Of a stretch of 64,000 nucleotides of DNA, positions 40,777 through 55,626 are shown one piece after another; position 1 is the stretch's first letter, and each line of letters starts with the position of its first letter. Under the pieces are notes generated by a model. That model made no database searches. It was not told the DNA's origin and was given only the letters and a program-made list of their open reading frames with translations. The stretch lies in NCBI GenBank assembly GCA_016432725.1, contig JACJDG010000003.1, forward strand, positions 1,364,001-1,428,000. Direction: 5' to 3'. Made by a program: the position numbers and the translations under genes. The DNA comes from Streptomyces sp. DHE7-1. Lineage in GTDB: Bacteria > Actinomycetota > Actinomycetes > Streptomycetales > Streptomycetaceae.

Positions 40777-41978
40777 TCAGCCGAGACGGGCGGCCACCAG
40801 GTCCCAGACGACGTCCGCGAGGGCCTCCTTGGGACCGTGCGGAACGGGGGTCTCGCTGCCGTCGGAGCCCAGAACCACGGCCTCGTTCTCCTCGGAGCCG
40901 AAGGTCTTGCGCTCCCCCACCTCGTTGACGACGAGGAGGTCGCAGCCCTTGCGGGCGAGCTTGGCGCGACCGTTGGCGAGCACGTCGTCCGTCTCCGCGG
41001 CGAAGCCGACGACGACCTGCGCGGGCCGGGCACGCTCGGCCGAGATCTCCGCGAGGATGTCCGGATTCCGTACCAGGGTGACGGGCGCGGGCTCCTGGTC
41101 GTCCTTCTTCTTGATCTTCCCGGACGCGTAGACGGCGGGACGGAAGTCGGCGACGGCGGCGGCCATGACCACGGCGTCGGCGTCTGCCGCGGCCTTCAGG
41201 ACGGCCTCGCGGAGCTGGACGGCGGTGCCCACCGGCACGACGTCGACGCCGGCCGGGGCGGGCAGCCCGGTGTTGGCGGCGACCAGCGTGACCCGGGCGC
41301 CGCGGGCGGCGGCCGTGCGGGCGAGGGCGTAGCCCTGCTTGCCGGAGGAGCGGTTGCCCAGGAAGCGGACCGGGTCGAGGGGCTCGCGGGTGCCGCCGGC
41401 GGAGACCACGACGTGCCGTCCCACCAGATCGGGCGCCTGGGCGCCGCGGGCCAGGACCCGGCGGCACACCTCGAAGATCTCCCCGGGTCGGGCAGCCGGC
41501 CCTTTCCGGTGTCGACCCCGGTCAGACGGCCCACCGCGGGCTCGATGACGACGGCGCCGCGGCGGCGCAGCGTCGCCACGTTCTCCTGGGTGGCGGGGTG
41601 CTCCCACATCTCCGTGTGCATGGCCGGCGCGAAGACGACCGGGCAGCGGGCGGTGAGCAGGGTGTTGGTCAGCAGGTCGTCCGCGAGGCCGTGGGCGGCC
41701 TTGGCGAGCATGTCGGCGGTGGCGGGGGCCACCACGACCAGGTCGGCGTGCTGGCCGATGCGCACGTGCGGCACCTCGTCGACGTGGTCCCAGACCTCCG
41801 TGGAGACCGGGTTGCCGGAGAGGGCGGACCAGGTGGCGGCGCCGACGAAGTGCAGCGCGGACGCGGTGGGCACCACGCGCACGTCGTGGCCCGACTCCGT
41901 GAACCTTCTCAGCAGCTCACAGGCCTTGTACGCGGCGATGCCGCCACTGACCCCAAGAACGACCCTCGGCTTGTGCAC
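40777..41978 (-). CDS. coaBC: Phosphopantothenoylcysteine decarboxylase / synthetase (frameshift in sequence)
   Basis: Bifunctional coenzyme A enzyme. The N-terminal CoaC flavoprotein half has RVVLGVSGGIAAYKACELLRR and PAMHTEMWEHPATQ; the C-terminal CoaB half has SAGGTREPLDPVRFLGNRSSGKQG and AAVADFRP. The break at 41481-41484 needs one base to join LPDPG to EIFEVCRRVLARG and gives 400 residues. The GTG at 41978 is favoured because GGGAG lies at the right distance; an ATG one codon upstream is too close to it. Confidence 0.92.
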
Positions 41979-42018
41979 CATCTCTCCCGGGCTCGGCAAC
42001 GTACGGGTCCATCACACA

Positions 42019-42053
42019 CCACAGGCCCGGCAGCATGACTGCCGGGCCTGTGG
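42019..42053 (-). terminator. Terminator between rpoZ and coaBC
   Basis: Perfect 15-bp stem CCACAGGCCCGGCAG / CTGCCGGGCCTGTGG with a 5-base loop, 39 bases past the rpoZ stop. Confidence 0.85.
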
Positions 42054-42091
42054 ATAAGTCAACCGCGATCTGAAAGTACTACCGCGCGGTG

Positions 42092-42364
42092 CTACTGGGC
42101 GGGGCCCTCGATGGCCTCGGAGGTCAGCAGACCGGCGTTGATCTCACGCAGGGCGATCGACAGCGGCTTCTCGTGGACGTGGGTGTCGACGAGCGGACCG
42201 ACGTACTCGAGCAGGCCCTCACCGAGCTGCGAGTAGTACGCGTTGATCTGGCGGGCCCGCTTGGCCGCGTAGATCACGAGGCTGTACTTCGAGTCCGTGG
42301 CCTCGAGCAGCTCGTCGATCGGCGGGTTGATGATGCCCTCGGGCGCGGTGATGGAAGAGGACAC
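42092..42364 (-). CDS. rpoZ: RNA polymerase omega subunit
   Basis: A 90-residue protein with [33 protein letters not shown], the conserved core that wraps the beta-prime C-terminus and helps enzyme assembly. In streptomycetes rpoZ mutants fail to differentiate, so it belongs functionally with bldD in this window. It follows gmk by 74 bases, the usual gmk-rpoZ order. Confidence 0.96.
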   Translation of the reverse strand: MSSSITAPEGIINPPIDELLEATDSKYSLVIYAAKRARQINAYYSQLGEGLLEYVGPLVDTHVHEKPLSIALREINAGLLTSEAIEGPAQ

Positions 42365-42438
42365 GCTCTACCTTCCGATGGATGGGAAAGAATCAGTCGG
42401 TGCGAGGAACCGCGTGCACCTGGGTGCGGCGGTCACGA

Positions 42439-43002
42439 TCACACAACGTCCATCAAGGCTAGCAGCTCGCGGGCCACGTCCTCGACGGAGGTGTTGACAA
42501 GGGTCTCGTCGAACTCCGGCTCGGCCGCCAGCTCGGTCTTCGCCGCGTCCAGGCGGCGCTCGATGACCTCGGGCGGCTCGGTACCCCGGCCGGTCAGCCT
42601 GCGCACCAGCTCCTCCCAGGAGGGCGGGGCCAGGAACACCAGCTGGGCGTCGGACATCGACTCGCGGACCTGCCGGGCGCCCTGGAGGTCGATCTCCAGC
42701 AGCACGGGCTCGCCCTTCTCCAGCCGCTCCTGCACGGCCGTGCGGGGCGTGCCGTAGCGGTTGCCGGCGAACTCGGCCCACTCCAGCAGCTCGCCGTTGG
42801 CGATCAGCTTGTCCATCTCGTCGTCGGTGACGAAGAAGTAGTGGACACCGTGCTGCTCGCCGGGGCGCGGCTTGCGGGTGGTCGCGGACACCGAGAGCCA
42901 GACCTCGGGATGTTCCTTGCGCATATGAGCGACGACCGTGCTCTTGCCGACCCCGGAGGGGCCGGAGAGCACGGTCAGCCGCGGACGTGCGTCCGGGGGC
43001 AC
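42439..43002 (-). CDS. gmk: Guanylate kinase
   Basis: Phosphorylates GMP to GDP. A 187-residue protein with Walker [11 protein letters not shown] at residues 13-22, [13 protein letters not shown] and the GMP-binding [26 protein letters not shown]. The GTG at 43002 keeps the frame open and has GGGGA upstream. An ATG at 43031 would give a longer N-terminus like that of other streptomycetes, but requires one extra base in the run at 43003-43007. Confidence 0.95.
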   Translation of the reverse strand: MPPDARPRLTVLSGPSGVGKSTVVAHMRKEHPEVWLSVSATTRKPRPGEQHGVHYFFVTDDEMDKLIANGELLEWAEFAGNRYGTPRTAVQERLEKGEPVLLEIDLQGARQVRESMSDAQLVFLAPPSWEELVRRLTGRGTEPPEVIERRLDAAKTELAAEPEFDETLVNTSVEDVARELLALMDVV

Positions 43003-43091
43003 GGGGGTCGTCCCCGGGGTGTTACAGCCATGCAGCGATTATTCCAGCAATCCCGGAGTGCCCGGGACTCCCGGTCCGGCGGGAACCGGAC

Positions 43092-43415
43092 TCAGGAGCC
43101 GGTGCTGCCGAACTCACGCTCCAGGGAGGCGATCTGGTTGGAGCCGAGACCGCGCACGCGACGGCTCTCGGAGATGCCCAGACGCTCCATGATCTGCTTG
43201 GCGCGGACCTTGCCCACGCCCGGCAGGGACTCGAGCAGGGCGGAGACCTTCATCTTGCCGATGACGTCGTTCTCCTGGCCCTGCTTGATCACCTCGTGCA
43301 GGGAGGCGCCGGAGTGCTTGAGTCGATTCTTGACCTCGGCCCGCTCCCGGCGAGCCGCGGCGGCCTTTTCGAGCGCGGCTGCGCGCTGTTCAGGGGTAAG
43401 GGGCGGAAGAGCCAC
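43092..43415 (-). CDS. sihf: Streptomycete integration host factor (sIHF)
   Basis: A 107-residue nucleoid-associated protein: ALPPLTPEQRAAALEKAAAARRERAEVKNRLKHSG, a long N-terminal helix, followed by ENDVIGKMKVSALLESLPGVGKVRAKQIMERLGI with a helix-hairpin-helix-like loop and a C-terminal SRRVRGLGSNQIASLEREF. It binds and compacts DNA without sequence preference and influences sporulation and antibiotic production. The GTG at 43415 with GAGGTGA gives the known length. It is between pyrF and gmk. Confidence 0.95.
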   Translation of the reverse strand: MALPPLTPEQRAAALEKAAAARRERAEVKNRLKHSGASLHEVIKQGQENDVIGKMKVSALLESLPGVGKVRAKQIMERLGISESRRVRGLGSNQIASLEREFGSTGS

Positions 43416-43715
43416 GCCTACGTCACCTCGGATGTCGAACTGTCGGATACGGACCGGTGAGGAACCTAGTCGCCCCACACCTGGGGAGCCACGAGCAACA
43501 CGCTGCCCGTTCTCCCCCACTACCTGCGGAGGCGCGGGAGGTGCCCCCACTGCTCGGAGACTAGCGGCCAAGTCCGCCAGAGTCAGCGAGAACAGCGGAA
43601 AAGTACAGGTCAGCCGCCGTCAGGCCGGACATTTCAGACATACTGCCCTCGATTTGAGGATGTATTCACACTCGGACCGCCCGCCGACCGCGCACCGAAA
43701 CGCCCCCGGGGCAGC
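43416..43715 (-). other. Spacer between pyrF and sIHF
   Basis: No gene is seen in these 300 bases. On the minus strand there is a candidate promoter for sIHF, CTGACT (43581-43586), 17 bases, TAGTCT (43558-43563). A second TAGGTT -10-like hexamer lies nearer the gene. The stretch near 43630-43675 is unusually AT-rich for this genome. Confidence 0.4.
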
Positions 43716-44557
43716 TCAGGCGCCCGCGACGGCGGTCCGGATCTCCTCCGCGTAGCGCTCCGTGGCCGACCGCAGCGCTCCGACGTCTGGACCCTCGCGC
43801 AGCACTCCCCGGCTGACGTTCGGCACCACGTTGCGCACCGCCGACCCGAAGAGCCGGGGAAGATCGGCGGCCGTGGCCCCCTGCGCCCCCACGCCGGGCG
43901 CCAGGAGCGGGCCGTTGACACCGAGGTCGTAGGAGGACAGGTCGCCCACCGTGGCGCCGACCACCGCGCCGAACGAGCCCAGCGGCTCCTCGCTGGCGTT
44001 CTCGGCCGCCAGGTGGGCCAGCATGGTCGCGCCCACGTCGCGCCCGTCGGCACGGACCGCGTGCTGGACCTCCGGGCCCTCCGGGTTCGAGGTGAGCGCC
44101 AGCACGAACAGGCCGGTACCGCTCTCCCTGGCCAGCGCCACGGCCGGGCTGAGCGAGCCGTAGCCGAGGTAGGGCGAGACGGTCAGCGCGTCGGAGAACA
44201 GCGGGGAGTCCTTGTGCAGGTAGGCCTCGGCGTACCCGGCCATGGTCGAGCCGATGTCGCCGCGCTTGGCGTCCATCACGACCAGGGTGCCGGCCGCGCG
44301 CGCCTCCTGGACCGTCCGCTCCAGCACGGCGACGCCGCGCGAGCCGAACCGCTCGAAGAACGCGCTCTGCGGCTTCATGACGGCGACCCGGTCGGCCACC
44401 GCCTCGACGACCGTGCGGCTGAACCGCTCCAGACCGGCCACGTCGTCGGCCAGGCCCCACTCGGCGAGCAGGGAGGCGTGCGGGTCGATGCCGACGCACA
44501 GCGGACCGCGCTCGTCCATCGCGCGGCGCAGGCGCGCGCCGAAGGGCTCCAGGACCG

Positions 44558-44561
<4 letters not shown>
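43716..44561 (-). CDS. pyrF: Orotidine 5'-phosphate decarboxylase
   Basis: Last step to UMP. The 281-residue enzyme belongs to the actinobacterial/archaeal-type group with [15 protein letters not shown] and the catalytic [12 protein letters not shown] (Asp97, Lys99). Its ATG overlaps the pyrD stop (ATGA). It is the last gene of the pyrimidine operon. Confidence 0.96.
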
Positions 44562-45664
<1,103 letters not shown>

Positions 45665-45680
45665 GGTGTCCTCATGAAGA

Positions 45681-45704
45681 GGGGACACCGTTTCCGGTGT
45701 CCCC
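45681..45704 (-). promoter_or_regulatory. Hairpin between carB and pyrD
   Basis: Perfect 10-bp stem GGGGACACCG / CGGTGTCCCC with a 4-base loop, between the carB stop and the pyrD ribosome-binding site. It could trim expression of the last two genes or mark an RNA-processing site. Confidence 0.5.
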
Positions 45705-45714
45705 CTCGGGGCTG

Positions 45715-49013
<3,299 letters not shown>

Positions 49014-49021
<8 letters not shown>

Positions 49022-50155
49022 GCTGGCCCTCCATCAGGGATACGAAGCGGTCGAAGAGGTAGGCGGCGTCGTGCGGGCCCGCTGCCGCTTCGGGGTGGTA
49101 CTGGACGGAGAAGGCCGGCTGGTCGAGCAGCTGCAGCCCCTCCACCACGTCGTCGTTCAGGCAGACGTGCGAGACCTCGGCGCGGCCGAACCTGGTGTCG
49201 CTGACCTTGTCGAGCGGCGCGTCGACGGCGAAGCCGTGGTTGTGCGCGGTGACCTCGACCTTGCCGGTCGTACGGTCCTGGACCGGCTGGTTGATGCCCC
49301 GGTGGCCGTACTTCAGCTTGTAGGTGCCGAAGCCGAGGGCGCGGCCGAGGATCTGGTTGCCGAAGCAGATGCCGAACAGCGGCGTGCGCCGCTCCAGGAC
49401 GGCGGACATCAGCGCGACCGGGCCGTCGGCGGTGGCCGGGTCGCCGGGGCCGTTGGAGAAGAAGACACCGTCGGGCTCGACGGCGTAGACGTCGTCGGGC
49501 GTGGCGGTGGCGGGCAGCACGTGCACCTCGATGCCGCGCTCGGCCATGCGGTGCGGGGTCATGCCCTTGATGCCGAGGTCGATGGCGGCGACGGTGAAGC
49601 GCTTCTCGCCGACCGCCGGGACGACGTACGCCTCCTTGGTGGCGACCTCCTCGTAGAGGCTCGCGCCCTTCATGTGCGGCTGCGCCTGCACCCGCTCGAC
49701 CAGCTCGGCCTCGGCGGCGACGGCCTCGCCGGAGAAGATGCCGGCGCGCATCGAGCCGCGCTCGCGCAGGTGGCGGGTGAGCGCGCGGGTGTCGATCCCG
49801 GAGATGCCGACCACGCCCTGCGTGACCAGCTCGTCGTCCAGGGACCGCTTGGCGCGCCAGTTGGACGGCACGCGCGCGGGGTCGCGCACGACGTACCCGG
49901 AGACCCAGATGCGCCGGGACTCGTCGTCCTCGTCGTTCCAGCCGGTGTTGCCGATCTGCGGGGCGGTCGCCACGACGATCTGGCGGTCGTAGGACGGGTC
50001 GGTGAGGGTTTCCTGGTAACCGGTCATGCCGGTGGAGAACACGGCCTCGCCGAAGGTCTCCCCCACTGCCCGTAGGCGCGGCCGCGGAAGGTGCGGCCGT
50101 CCTCCAGGACGAGTACGGCGGGAACCTTCGCGGTTCCCCTGGTGGAGGTCGTCAT
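49014..50155 (-). CDS. carA: Carbamoyl-phosphate synthase small subunit (frameshift in sequence)
   Basis: The glutaminase partner of CarB. It has an N-terminal CPSase domain ([31 protein letters not shown]) and a class I glutamine amidotransferase with the nucleophile in [13 protein letters not shown] and the His/Glu pair in [13 protein letters not shown] break at 50069-50071 needs one base to join RAYG to AVGETFGEA; repair gives 380 residues. The ATG overlaps the stop of the upstream membrane protein. Confidence 0.95.
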
Positions 50156-50712
50156 CGTGCGCCTTCCGTGTCGTTGATCATCTTGTTGAGGGTGTCGGCC
50201 CACTCGCTGTGCTCGGCCGCGTGGTCGGAGCGGAAGCCGGAGTCGATCAGTCTGTCGCCGAGCGCCCAGGTCACCACCAGCAGTCCGCCCTCGGTGAGGA
50301 CCTTGCCGGCGATGCCCTTGTCGAGCCGGGCGCCGCGGAGTGCGGCCGTGGGGACGAAGAAGTCGTTCGCTCCGGGGCGCTCGACCTCCAGGCCCGCGTC
50401 GGTCAGGGTGAGCTCGGCCCGGCTGCGGGTGCCGAGGCCGTGGGCCACGATGCGGTCCAGCCACTGCCCGGCGGTCGTGGAGCCGTGGTAGCGGCCGCTC
50501 ATGCTCAGTCTCACCGGGCCGGTCGTGTCCGGCGCGCTGGGCGGGGCGGGCAGGTCCCCCTGGAGGGTGCCGCGCCACTTCCAGCCCTCGCGCATCAGCC
50601 AGTAGACGAGCGCGACGAAGAGGGCGAGTCCGACGAGCCAGCCGATGCGGGCGCCCCAGTCGGTGACCTCGGCCGATCTCTGCGCCTCGGCCAGCAGGAT
50701 TACAGGTGTCAC
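50152..50712 (-). CDS. Membrane protein with PH-like domain in the pyr operon
   Basis: A 186-residue protein. After a short external segment there is one membrane helix near residues 24-44 ([18 protein letters not shown]), then a cytoplasmic domain with [39 protein letters not shown], resembling a bacterial PH-like fold. It is locked between pyrC and carA by stop-start overlaps on both sides, so it is made with the pyrimidine enzymes. This position is kept in actinobacteria as I remember it, but no role is known. Confidence 0.75.
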   Translation of the reverse strand: MTPVILLAEAQRSAEVTDWGARIGWLVGLALFVALVYWLMREGWKWRGTLQGDLPAPPSAPDTTGPVRLSMSGRYHGSTTAGQWLDRIVAHGLGTRSRAELTLTDAGLEVERPGANDFFVPTAALRGARLDKGIAGKVLTEGGLLVVTWALGDRLIDSGFRSDHAAEHSEWADTLNKMINDTEGAR

Positions 50713-51995
50713 GTGAGCTTCCCGTCGACGAGCGTGGCCTTGCCCCGCAGCCACGTGTGCGTCACACGGCCCGGCAGCTCGCGTCCCTCGTACGGGGTGT
50801 TGCGGCTGCGCGAGGCGAAGCCCGCGGGGTCCACCCGGCCACGGTATGCGGTGTCGACGAGGACGAGGTTGGCGGGCTCACCAGCCGAGACGGGGCGGCC
50901 GTGTCCGGTGGCCCGTCCGATCTGCGCGGGCCGGACGGACATCCGGTCGGCGACGCCGGCCCAGTCCAGCAGGCCCGTGTCGACCATCGTCTCCTGGACC
51001 ACCGACAGCGCGGTCTCCAGGCCCACCATGCCCATGGCGGCGGCGGCCCACTCGCAGTCCTTGTCCTCGTGCGGGTGCGGGGCGTGGTCGGTGGCGACGA
51101 TGTCGATCGTGCCGTCGGCGAGCGCCTCGCGCAGGGCGTGCACGTCCCGCTCGGTGCGCAGCGGCGGGTTGACCTTGTAGACCGGGTTGTACGAGCGCAC
51201 CAGCTCGTCGGTGAGGAGCAGGTGGTGCGGGGTGACCTCGGCGGTGACGTCGATGCCGCGCGACTTGGCCCAGCGGACGATCTCCACGGATCCGGCGGTC
51301 GACAGGTGGCAGATGTGCACGCGGGAGCCGACGTGCTCGGCGAGCAGCACGTCCCGCGCGATGATCGACTCCTCGGCGACGGCCGGCCAGCCGCCCAGGC
51401 CCAGTTCGGCGGAGACGACGCCCTCGTTCATCTGGGCGCCCTCGGTGAGGCGCGGCTCCTGCGCGTGCTGGGCGACGACGCCGCCGAAGGCCTTCACGTA
51501 CTCCAGCGCGCGGCGCATGATCACGGCGTCGTCCACGCACTTGCCGTCGTCGGAGAAGACGGTGACGCCGGCGGCGGACTCGTGCATCGCGCCCAGCTCG
51601 GCGAGCTTCCTGCCCTCCAGGCCGACGGTGACGGCGCCGATGGGCTGCACGTCGCAGTAGCCGTGCTCCCGGCCGAGCCGGTAGACCTGCTCGACGACGC
51701 CGGCGGTGTCGGCGACCGGGAAGGTGTTGGCCATGGCGAACACGGCCGTGTAGCCGCCGCTCGCGGCCGCGCGGGTGCCGGTCAGCACGGTCTCGGAGTC
51801 CTCGCGGCCCGGCTCGCGCAGGTGGGTGTGCAGGTCAACCAGGCCGGGGAGCAGCACATGGCCGGCGGCCTCGACGACCTCCGCGCCCTCGGCGCCGAGG
51901 TCCCGGCCCACCGCGGCGATCGTCTCGCCGTCGATCAGCACGTCCTGCGGCTCGCCGCCGAGCACCTTCGCACCACGGATCAGGATCTTGCTCAT
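50709..51995 (-). CDS. pyrC: Dihydroorotase, class I
   Basis: A 428-residue zinc amidohydrolase that closes carbamoyl aspartate to dihydroorotate. The metal site starts with VDLHTHLREPG (His56, His58); later VHICHLSTAGSVEIVRWAKS and DTIDIVATDHAPH-type segments complete it. It starts 5 bases downstream of pyrB's stop. Confidence 0.97.
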   Translation of the reverse strand: MSKILIRGAKVLGGEPQDVLIDGETIAAVGRDLGAEGAEVVEAAGHVLLPGLVDLHTHLREPGREDSETVLTGTRAAASGGYTAVFAMANTFPVADTAGVVEQVYRLGREHGYCDVQPIGAVTVGLEGRKLAELGAMHESAAGVTVFSDDGKCVDDAVIMRRALEYVKAFGGVVAQHAQEPRLTEGAQMNEGVVSAELGLGGWPAVAEESIIARDVLLAEHVGSRVHICHLSTAGSVEIVRWAKSRGIDVTAEVTPHHLLLTDELVRSYNPVYKVNPPLRTERDVHALREALADGTIDIVATDHAPHPHEDKDCEWAAAAMGMVGLETALSVVQETMVDTGLLDWAGVADRMSVRPAQIGRATGHGRPVSAGEPANLVLVDTAYRGRVDPAGFASRSRNTPYEGRELPGRVTHTWLRGKATLVDGKLT

Positions 51996-52000
51996 GTTTC

Positions 52001-52981
52001 TTACTTCTCCTCGGTGGTGCGGGCGTTGTTGAGAGCGGGCTCGTTGCCGCCGAGCAGCAGGTACAGGACCGCCATCCGGATGGAGACGCCGTTGGCGACC
52101 TGCTCGACGACCGTGCAGCGGTCGGAGTCGGCGACCTCGGCGGTGATCTCCATGCCGCGGACCATCGGGCCGGGGTGCATCACGATGGCGTGCTCGGGCA
52201 TCTTCGCCATGCGCTCGCCGTCGAGGCCGTAGCGCCGCGAGTACTCGCGCTCGGTGGGGAAGAAGGCGGCGTTCATCCGCTCGCGCTGGACCCGCAGCAT
52301 CATCACGGCGTCGGACTTCACCAGCGTGCTGTCGAGGTCGTACGAGACCTCGCAGGGCCAGTTGCCGACGCCGACCGGCACCAGGGTGGGCGGGGCGACC
52401 AGGGTGACCTCGGCGCCGAGGGTGTGCAGCAGGTCGACGTTGGAGCGGGCGACCCGGCTGTGCAGGACGTCGCCGACGATGGTGATCCGCTTGCCGCTCA
52501 GGTCCTGCCCGAGGCCGGCGTCCCGGCCGACCAGGCGGCGGCGCATGGTGAACGCGTCCAGCAGGGCCTGGGTGGGGTGCTGGTGGGTGCCGTCGCCGGC
52601 GTTGACCACGGCGGCGTCGATCCAGCCGGAGGTGGCCAGGCGGTAGGGCGCTCCGGAGGCGCCGTGCCGGATGACGACGGCGTCGACGCCCATCGCCTCC
52701 AGGGTCTGGGCGGTGTCCTTCAGGGACTCGCCCTTGGACACCGACGACCCCTTGGCGGAGAAGTTGATGACGTCCGCGGACAGCCGCTTCTCGGCGGCCT
52801 CGAAGGAGATCCGGGTGCGGGTGGAGTCCTCGAAGAAGAGGTTGACGATCGTGCGGCCGCGCAGGGTCGGCAGTTTCTTGATCGGCCGGTCGGCGACCCG
52901 GGCCATCTCCTCGGCGGTGTCGAGGATCAGGACGGCGTCGTCGCGGGTGAGGTCGGCGGCCGAGATGAGATGACGCTGCAT
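52001..52981 (-). CDS. pyrB: Aspartate carbamoyltransferase catalytic subunit
   Basis: A 326-residue enzyme joining carbamoyl phosphate and aspartate. The phosphate-binding [13 protein letters not shown] loop is at residues 49-61, followed by [19 protein letters not shown] and [15 protein letters not shown]. No pyrI regulatory chain is present. The ATG has GGAG. It lies 91 bases after pyrR. Confidence 0.97.
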   Translation of the reverse strand: MQRHLISAADLTRDDAVLILDTAEEMARVADRPIKKLPTLRGRTIVNLFFEDSTRTRISFEAAEKRLSADVINFSAKGSSVSKGESLKDTAQTLEAMGVDAVVIRHGASGAPYRLATSGWIDAAVVNAGDGTHQHPTQALLDAFTMRRRLVGRDAGLGQDLSGKRITIVGDVLHSRVARSNVDLLHTLGAEVTLVAPPTLVPVGVGNWPCEVSYDLDSTLVKSDAVMMLRVQRERMNAAFFPTEREYSRRYGLDGERMAKMPEHAIVMHPGPMVRGMEITAEVADSDRCTVVEQVANGVSIRMAVLYLLLGGNEPALNNARTTEEK

Positions 52982-53072
52982 CTGTCAGGCTCCGTAAGGC
53001 AGTTCATTCAGGGAGATTCGGGGCAGACCGGTGCGTGTACGGGCGCGCCGGGGCGGCCGTACGCCGGACTCG

Positions 53073-53891
<819 letters not shown>

Positions 53892-53895
53892 CTAT

Positions 53896-54399
53896 ATGTC
53901 CAGCGAATACGCCAAACAGCTCGGGGCCAAGCTCCGGGCCATCCGCACCCAGCAGGGCCTTTCCCTCCACGGTGTCGAGGAGAAGTCCCAGGGTCGCTGG
54001 AAGGCCGTGGTGGTCGGTTCCTACGAGCGCGGTGACCGTGCCGTGACCGTGCAGCGACTGGCCGAGCTGGCCGATTTCTATGGCGTCCCGGTGCAGGAGC
54101 TGCTGCCGGGCACCACGCCGGGCGGCGCCGCCGAGCCGCCGCCGAAGCTGGTCCTCGACCTGGAGCGGCTGGCCACCGTGCCGGCCGAGAAGGCGGGCCC
54201 GCTGCAGCGCTACGCGGCGACGATCCAGTCCCAGCGCGGTGACTACAACGGCAAGGTGCTGTCGATCCGCCAGGACGACCTGCGCACACTCGCCGTCATC
54301 TACGACCAGTCCCCCTCGGTCCTCACCGAGCAGCTGATCAGCTGGGGCGTCCTGGACGCGGACGCGCGCCGCGCCGTGGCGACCCACGAAGACGCCTGA
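53896..54399 (+). CDS. bldD: Developmental master regulator BldD
   Basis: A 167-residue protein. The N-terminal XRE-type helix-turn-helix (KQLGAKLRAIRTQQGLSLHGVEEKS) binds DNA as a dimer; the C-terminal domain has the cyclic-di-GMP signature, R114-G-D116 and R125-Q-D-D128. Four c-di-GMP molecules join two subunits, which then repress sporulation genes. It starts at the ATG at 53896 (SSEYAKQLG). It is transcribed alone, away from pyrR, and ends in a 20-bp terminator. Confidence 0.98.
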   Translation: MSSEYAKQLGAKLRAIRTQQGLSLHGVEEKSQGRWKAVVVGSYERGDRAVTVQRLAELADFYGVPVQELLPGTTPGGAAEPPPKLVLDLERLATVPAEKAGPLQRYAATIQSQRGDYNGKVLSIRQDDLRTLAVIYDQSPSVLTEQLISWGVLDADARRAVATHEDA

Positions 54400-54425
54400 G
54401 CCGCACAGCGCCTCAGCAGAAACGT

Positions 54426-54471
54426 GCCGCCGGGGTGGCCGGAACTCTACGGTTCCGGCCACCCCGGCGGC
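54426..54471 (+). terminator. Terminator after bldD
   Basis: Perfect 20-bp stem with a 6-base loop (left arm from 54426, right arm ending CCCCGGCGGC at 54471), followed by TTTG. Confidence 0.9.
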
Positions 54472-54515
54472 TTTGTGCGCCCCCTCAGGGCCTTCCGGGG
54501 CGACCCGGGCACCCG

Positions 54516-54563
54516 GACGCCACAGGGCCCGCGGCGATCGCTCACCGCGGGCCCTGTGGCGTC
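54516..54563 (-). terminator. Terminator after nusB
   Basis: Perfect 19-bp stem (54516-54534 with 54545-54563) and a 10-base loop, 13 bases past the nusB stop on the minus strand. Confidence 0.9.
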
Positions 54564-54575
54564 TGGTCGTACCGT

Positions 54576-55010
54576 CTACGCCTCGTCGCGGCGCAGCGAG
54601 GGCTTCAGCTCCTTCAGCCGGCCCAGCAGGCCGTTGACGAACGAGGGCGAGTCGTCCGTGGAGAACTCCTTGGCCAGCTGCACCATCTCGTCCAGGACGA
54701 CGGCGTCCGGGGTCTCGTCGACCCAGATCAGCTCGTAGGCGCCCAGACGCAGGATGTTCCGGTCCACCACCGGCATCCGGTCGAGCGTCCAGTCCACCGC
54801 GTAACTCGCGATCAGCTCGTCGATGCGCTTCGCCTTCTCGGCGTAGCCCTCGACGAGCTGCATCGTGTACTCGCTCACCGGCGGCTGCCGGGTGTCGGAC
54901 CGGGAGAGCCTGATCCAGTCCGCGAGGACCGTCAGGACGTCGGCGCCGCGCTGGTCGCCCTCGAAGAGGATCTGGAAGGCGCGCTTGCGGGCCGTGTTGC
55001 GGGCGGCCAC
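54576..55010 (-). CDS. nusB: Transcription antitermination factor NusB
   Basis: A 144-residue all-helical protein that binds boxA RNA with NusE (S10) in rRNA antitermination. ARNTARKRAFQILFEGDQRG is the RNA-binding N-terminus; DRNILRLGAYELIWVDETPDAVVLDEMVQLAKEFST is the conserved core. The GTG at 55010 lies 2 bases after efp, so the two are cotranscribed. Confidence 0.96.
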   Translation of the reverse strand: MAARNTARKRAFQILFEGDQRGADVLTVLADWIRLSRSDTRQPPVSEYTMQLVEGYAEKAKRIDELIASYAVDWTLDRMPVVDRNILRLGAYELIWVDETPDAVVLDEMVQLAKEFSTDDSPSFVNGLLGRLKELKPSLRRDEA

Positions 55011-55012
55011 GG

Positions 55013-55579
55013 TTAGCTGTTCACCCGGCCGAGGTAGTCGCTGGTACGGGTGTCGACCTTGATCTTCTCACCGGTGGTGATGAAGAGCGGGACCTGGATC
55101 TGGTGGCCGGTCTCCAGGGTGGCGGGCTTGGTGCCGCCGGTGGAGCGGTCACCCTGGACGCCCGGCTCGGTCTCCTGCACGACCAGCTCGACGGCGGCCG
55201 GCAGCTCGACGAAGAGCACCTCGCCCTCGTGCTGGGCGACGGTGGCGGTGAAGCCCTCGATGAGGAAGTTGGCGGCGTCGCCGACGGCCTTGCGGTCGAC
55301 CATCAGCTGGTCATAGGTCTCCATGTCCATGAAGACGAAGTACTCGCCGTCCATGTACGAGAACTGCATGTCGCGCTTGTCGACAGTGGCCGTCTCGACC
55401 TTGACGCCGGCGTTGAAGGTCTTGTCGACGACCTTGCCGGAGAGCACGTTCTTGAGCTTGGTGCGCACGAATGCCGGGCCCTTGCCGGGCTTGACGTGCT
55501 GGAACTCGACGACGGACCAGAGCTGGCCGCCTTCGAGCTTGAGCACCAGGCCGTTCTTGAGGTCGTTCGTGGAAGCCAC
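55013..55579 (-). CDS. efp: Elongation factor P
   Basis: A 188-residue, three-domain factor that relieves ribosomes stalled on consecutive prolines. [36 protein letters not shown] includes the PGKGPAF loop with the lysine that enters the peptidyl-transferase centre; no genes for the known lysine modification (EpmA/B) are nearby. The GTG at 55579 with AGGAG gives the standard length. It follows pepP by 47 bases. Confidence 0.97.
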   Translation of the reverse strand: MASTNDLKNGLVLKLEGGQLWSVVEFQHVKPGKGPAFVRTKLKNVLSGKVVDKTFNAGVKVETATVDKRDMQFSYMDGEYFVFMDMETYDQLMVDRKAVGDAANFLIEGFTATVAQHEGEVLFVELPAAVELVVQETEPGVQGDRSTGGTKPATLETGHQIQVPLFITTGEKIKVDTRTSDYLGRVNS

Positions 55580-55626
55580 GGTTGCGGAATCTCCTGGACT
55601 GACGTACGACCCCGGGGCACGCACTC

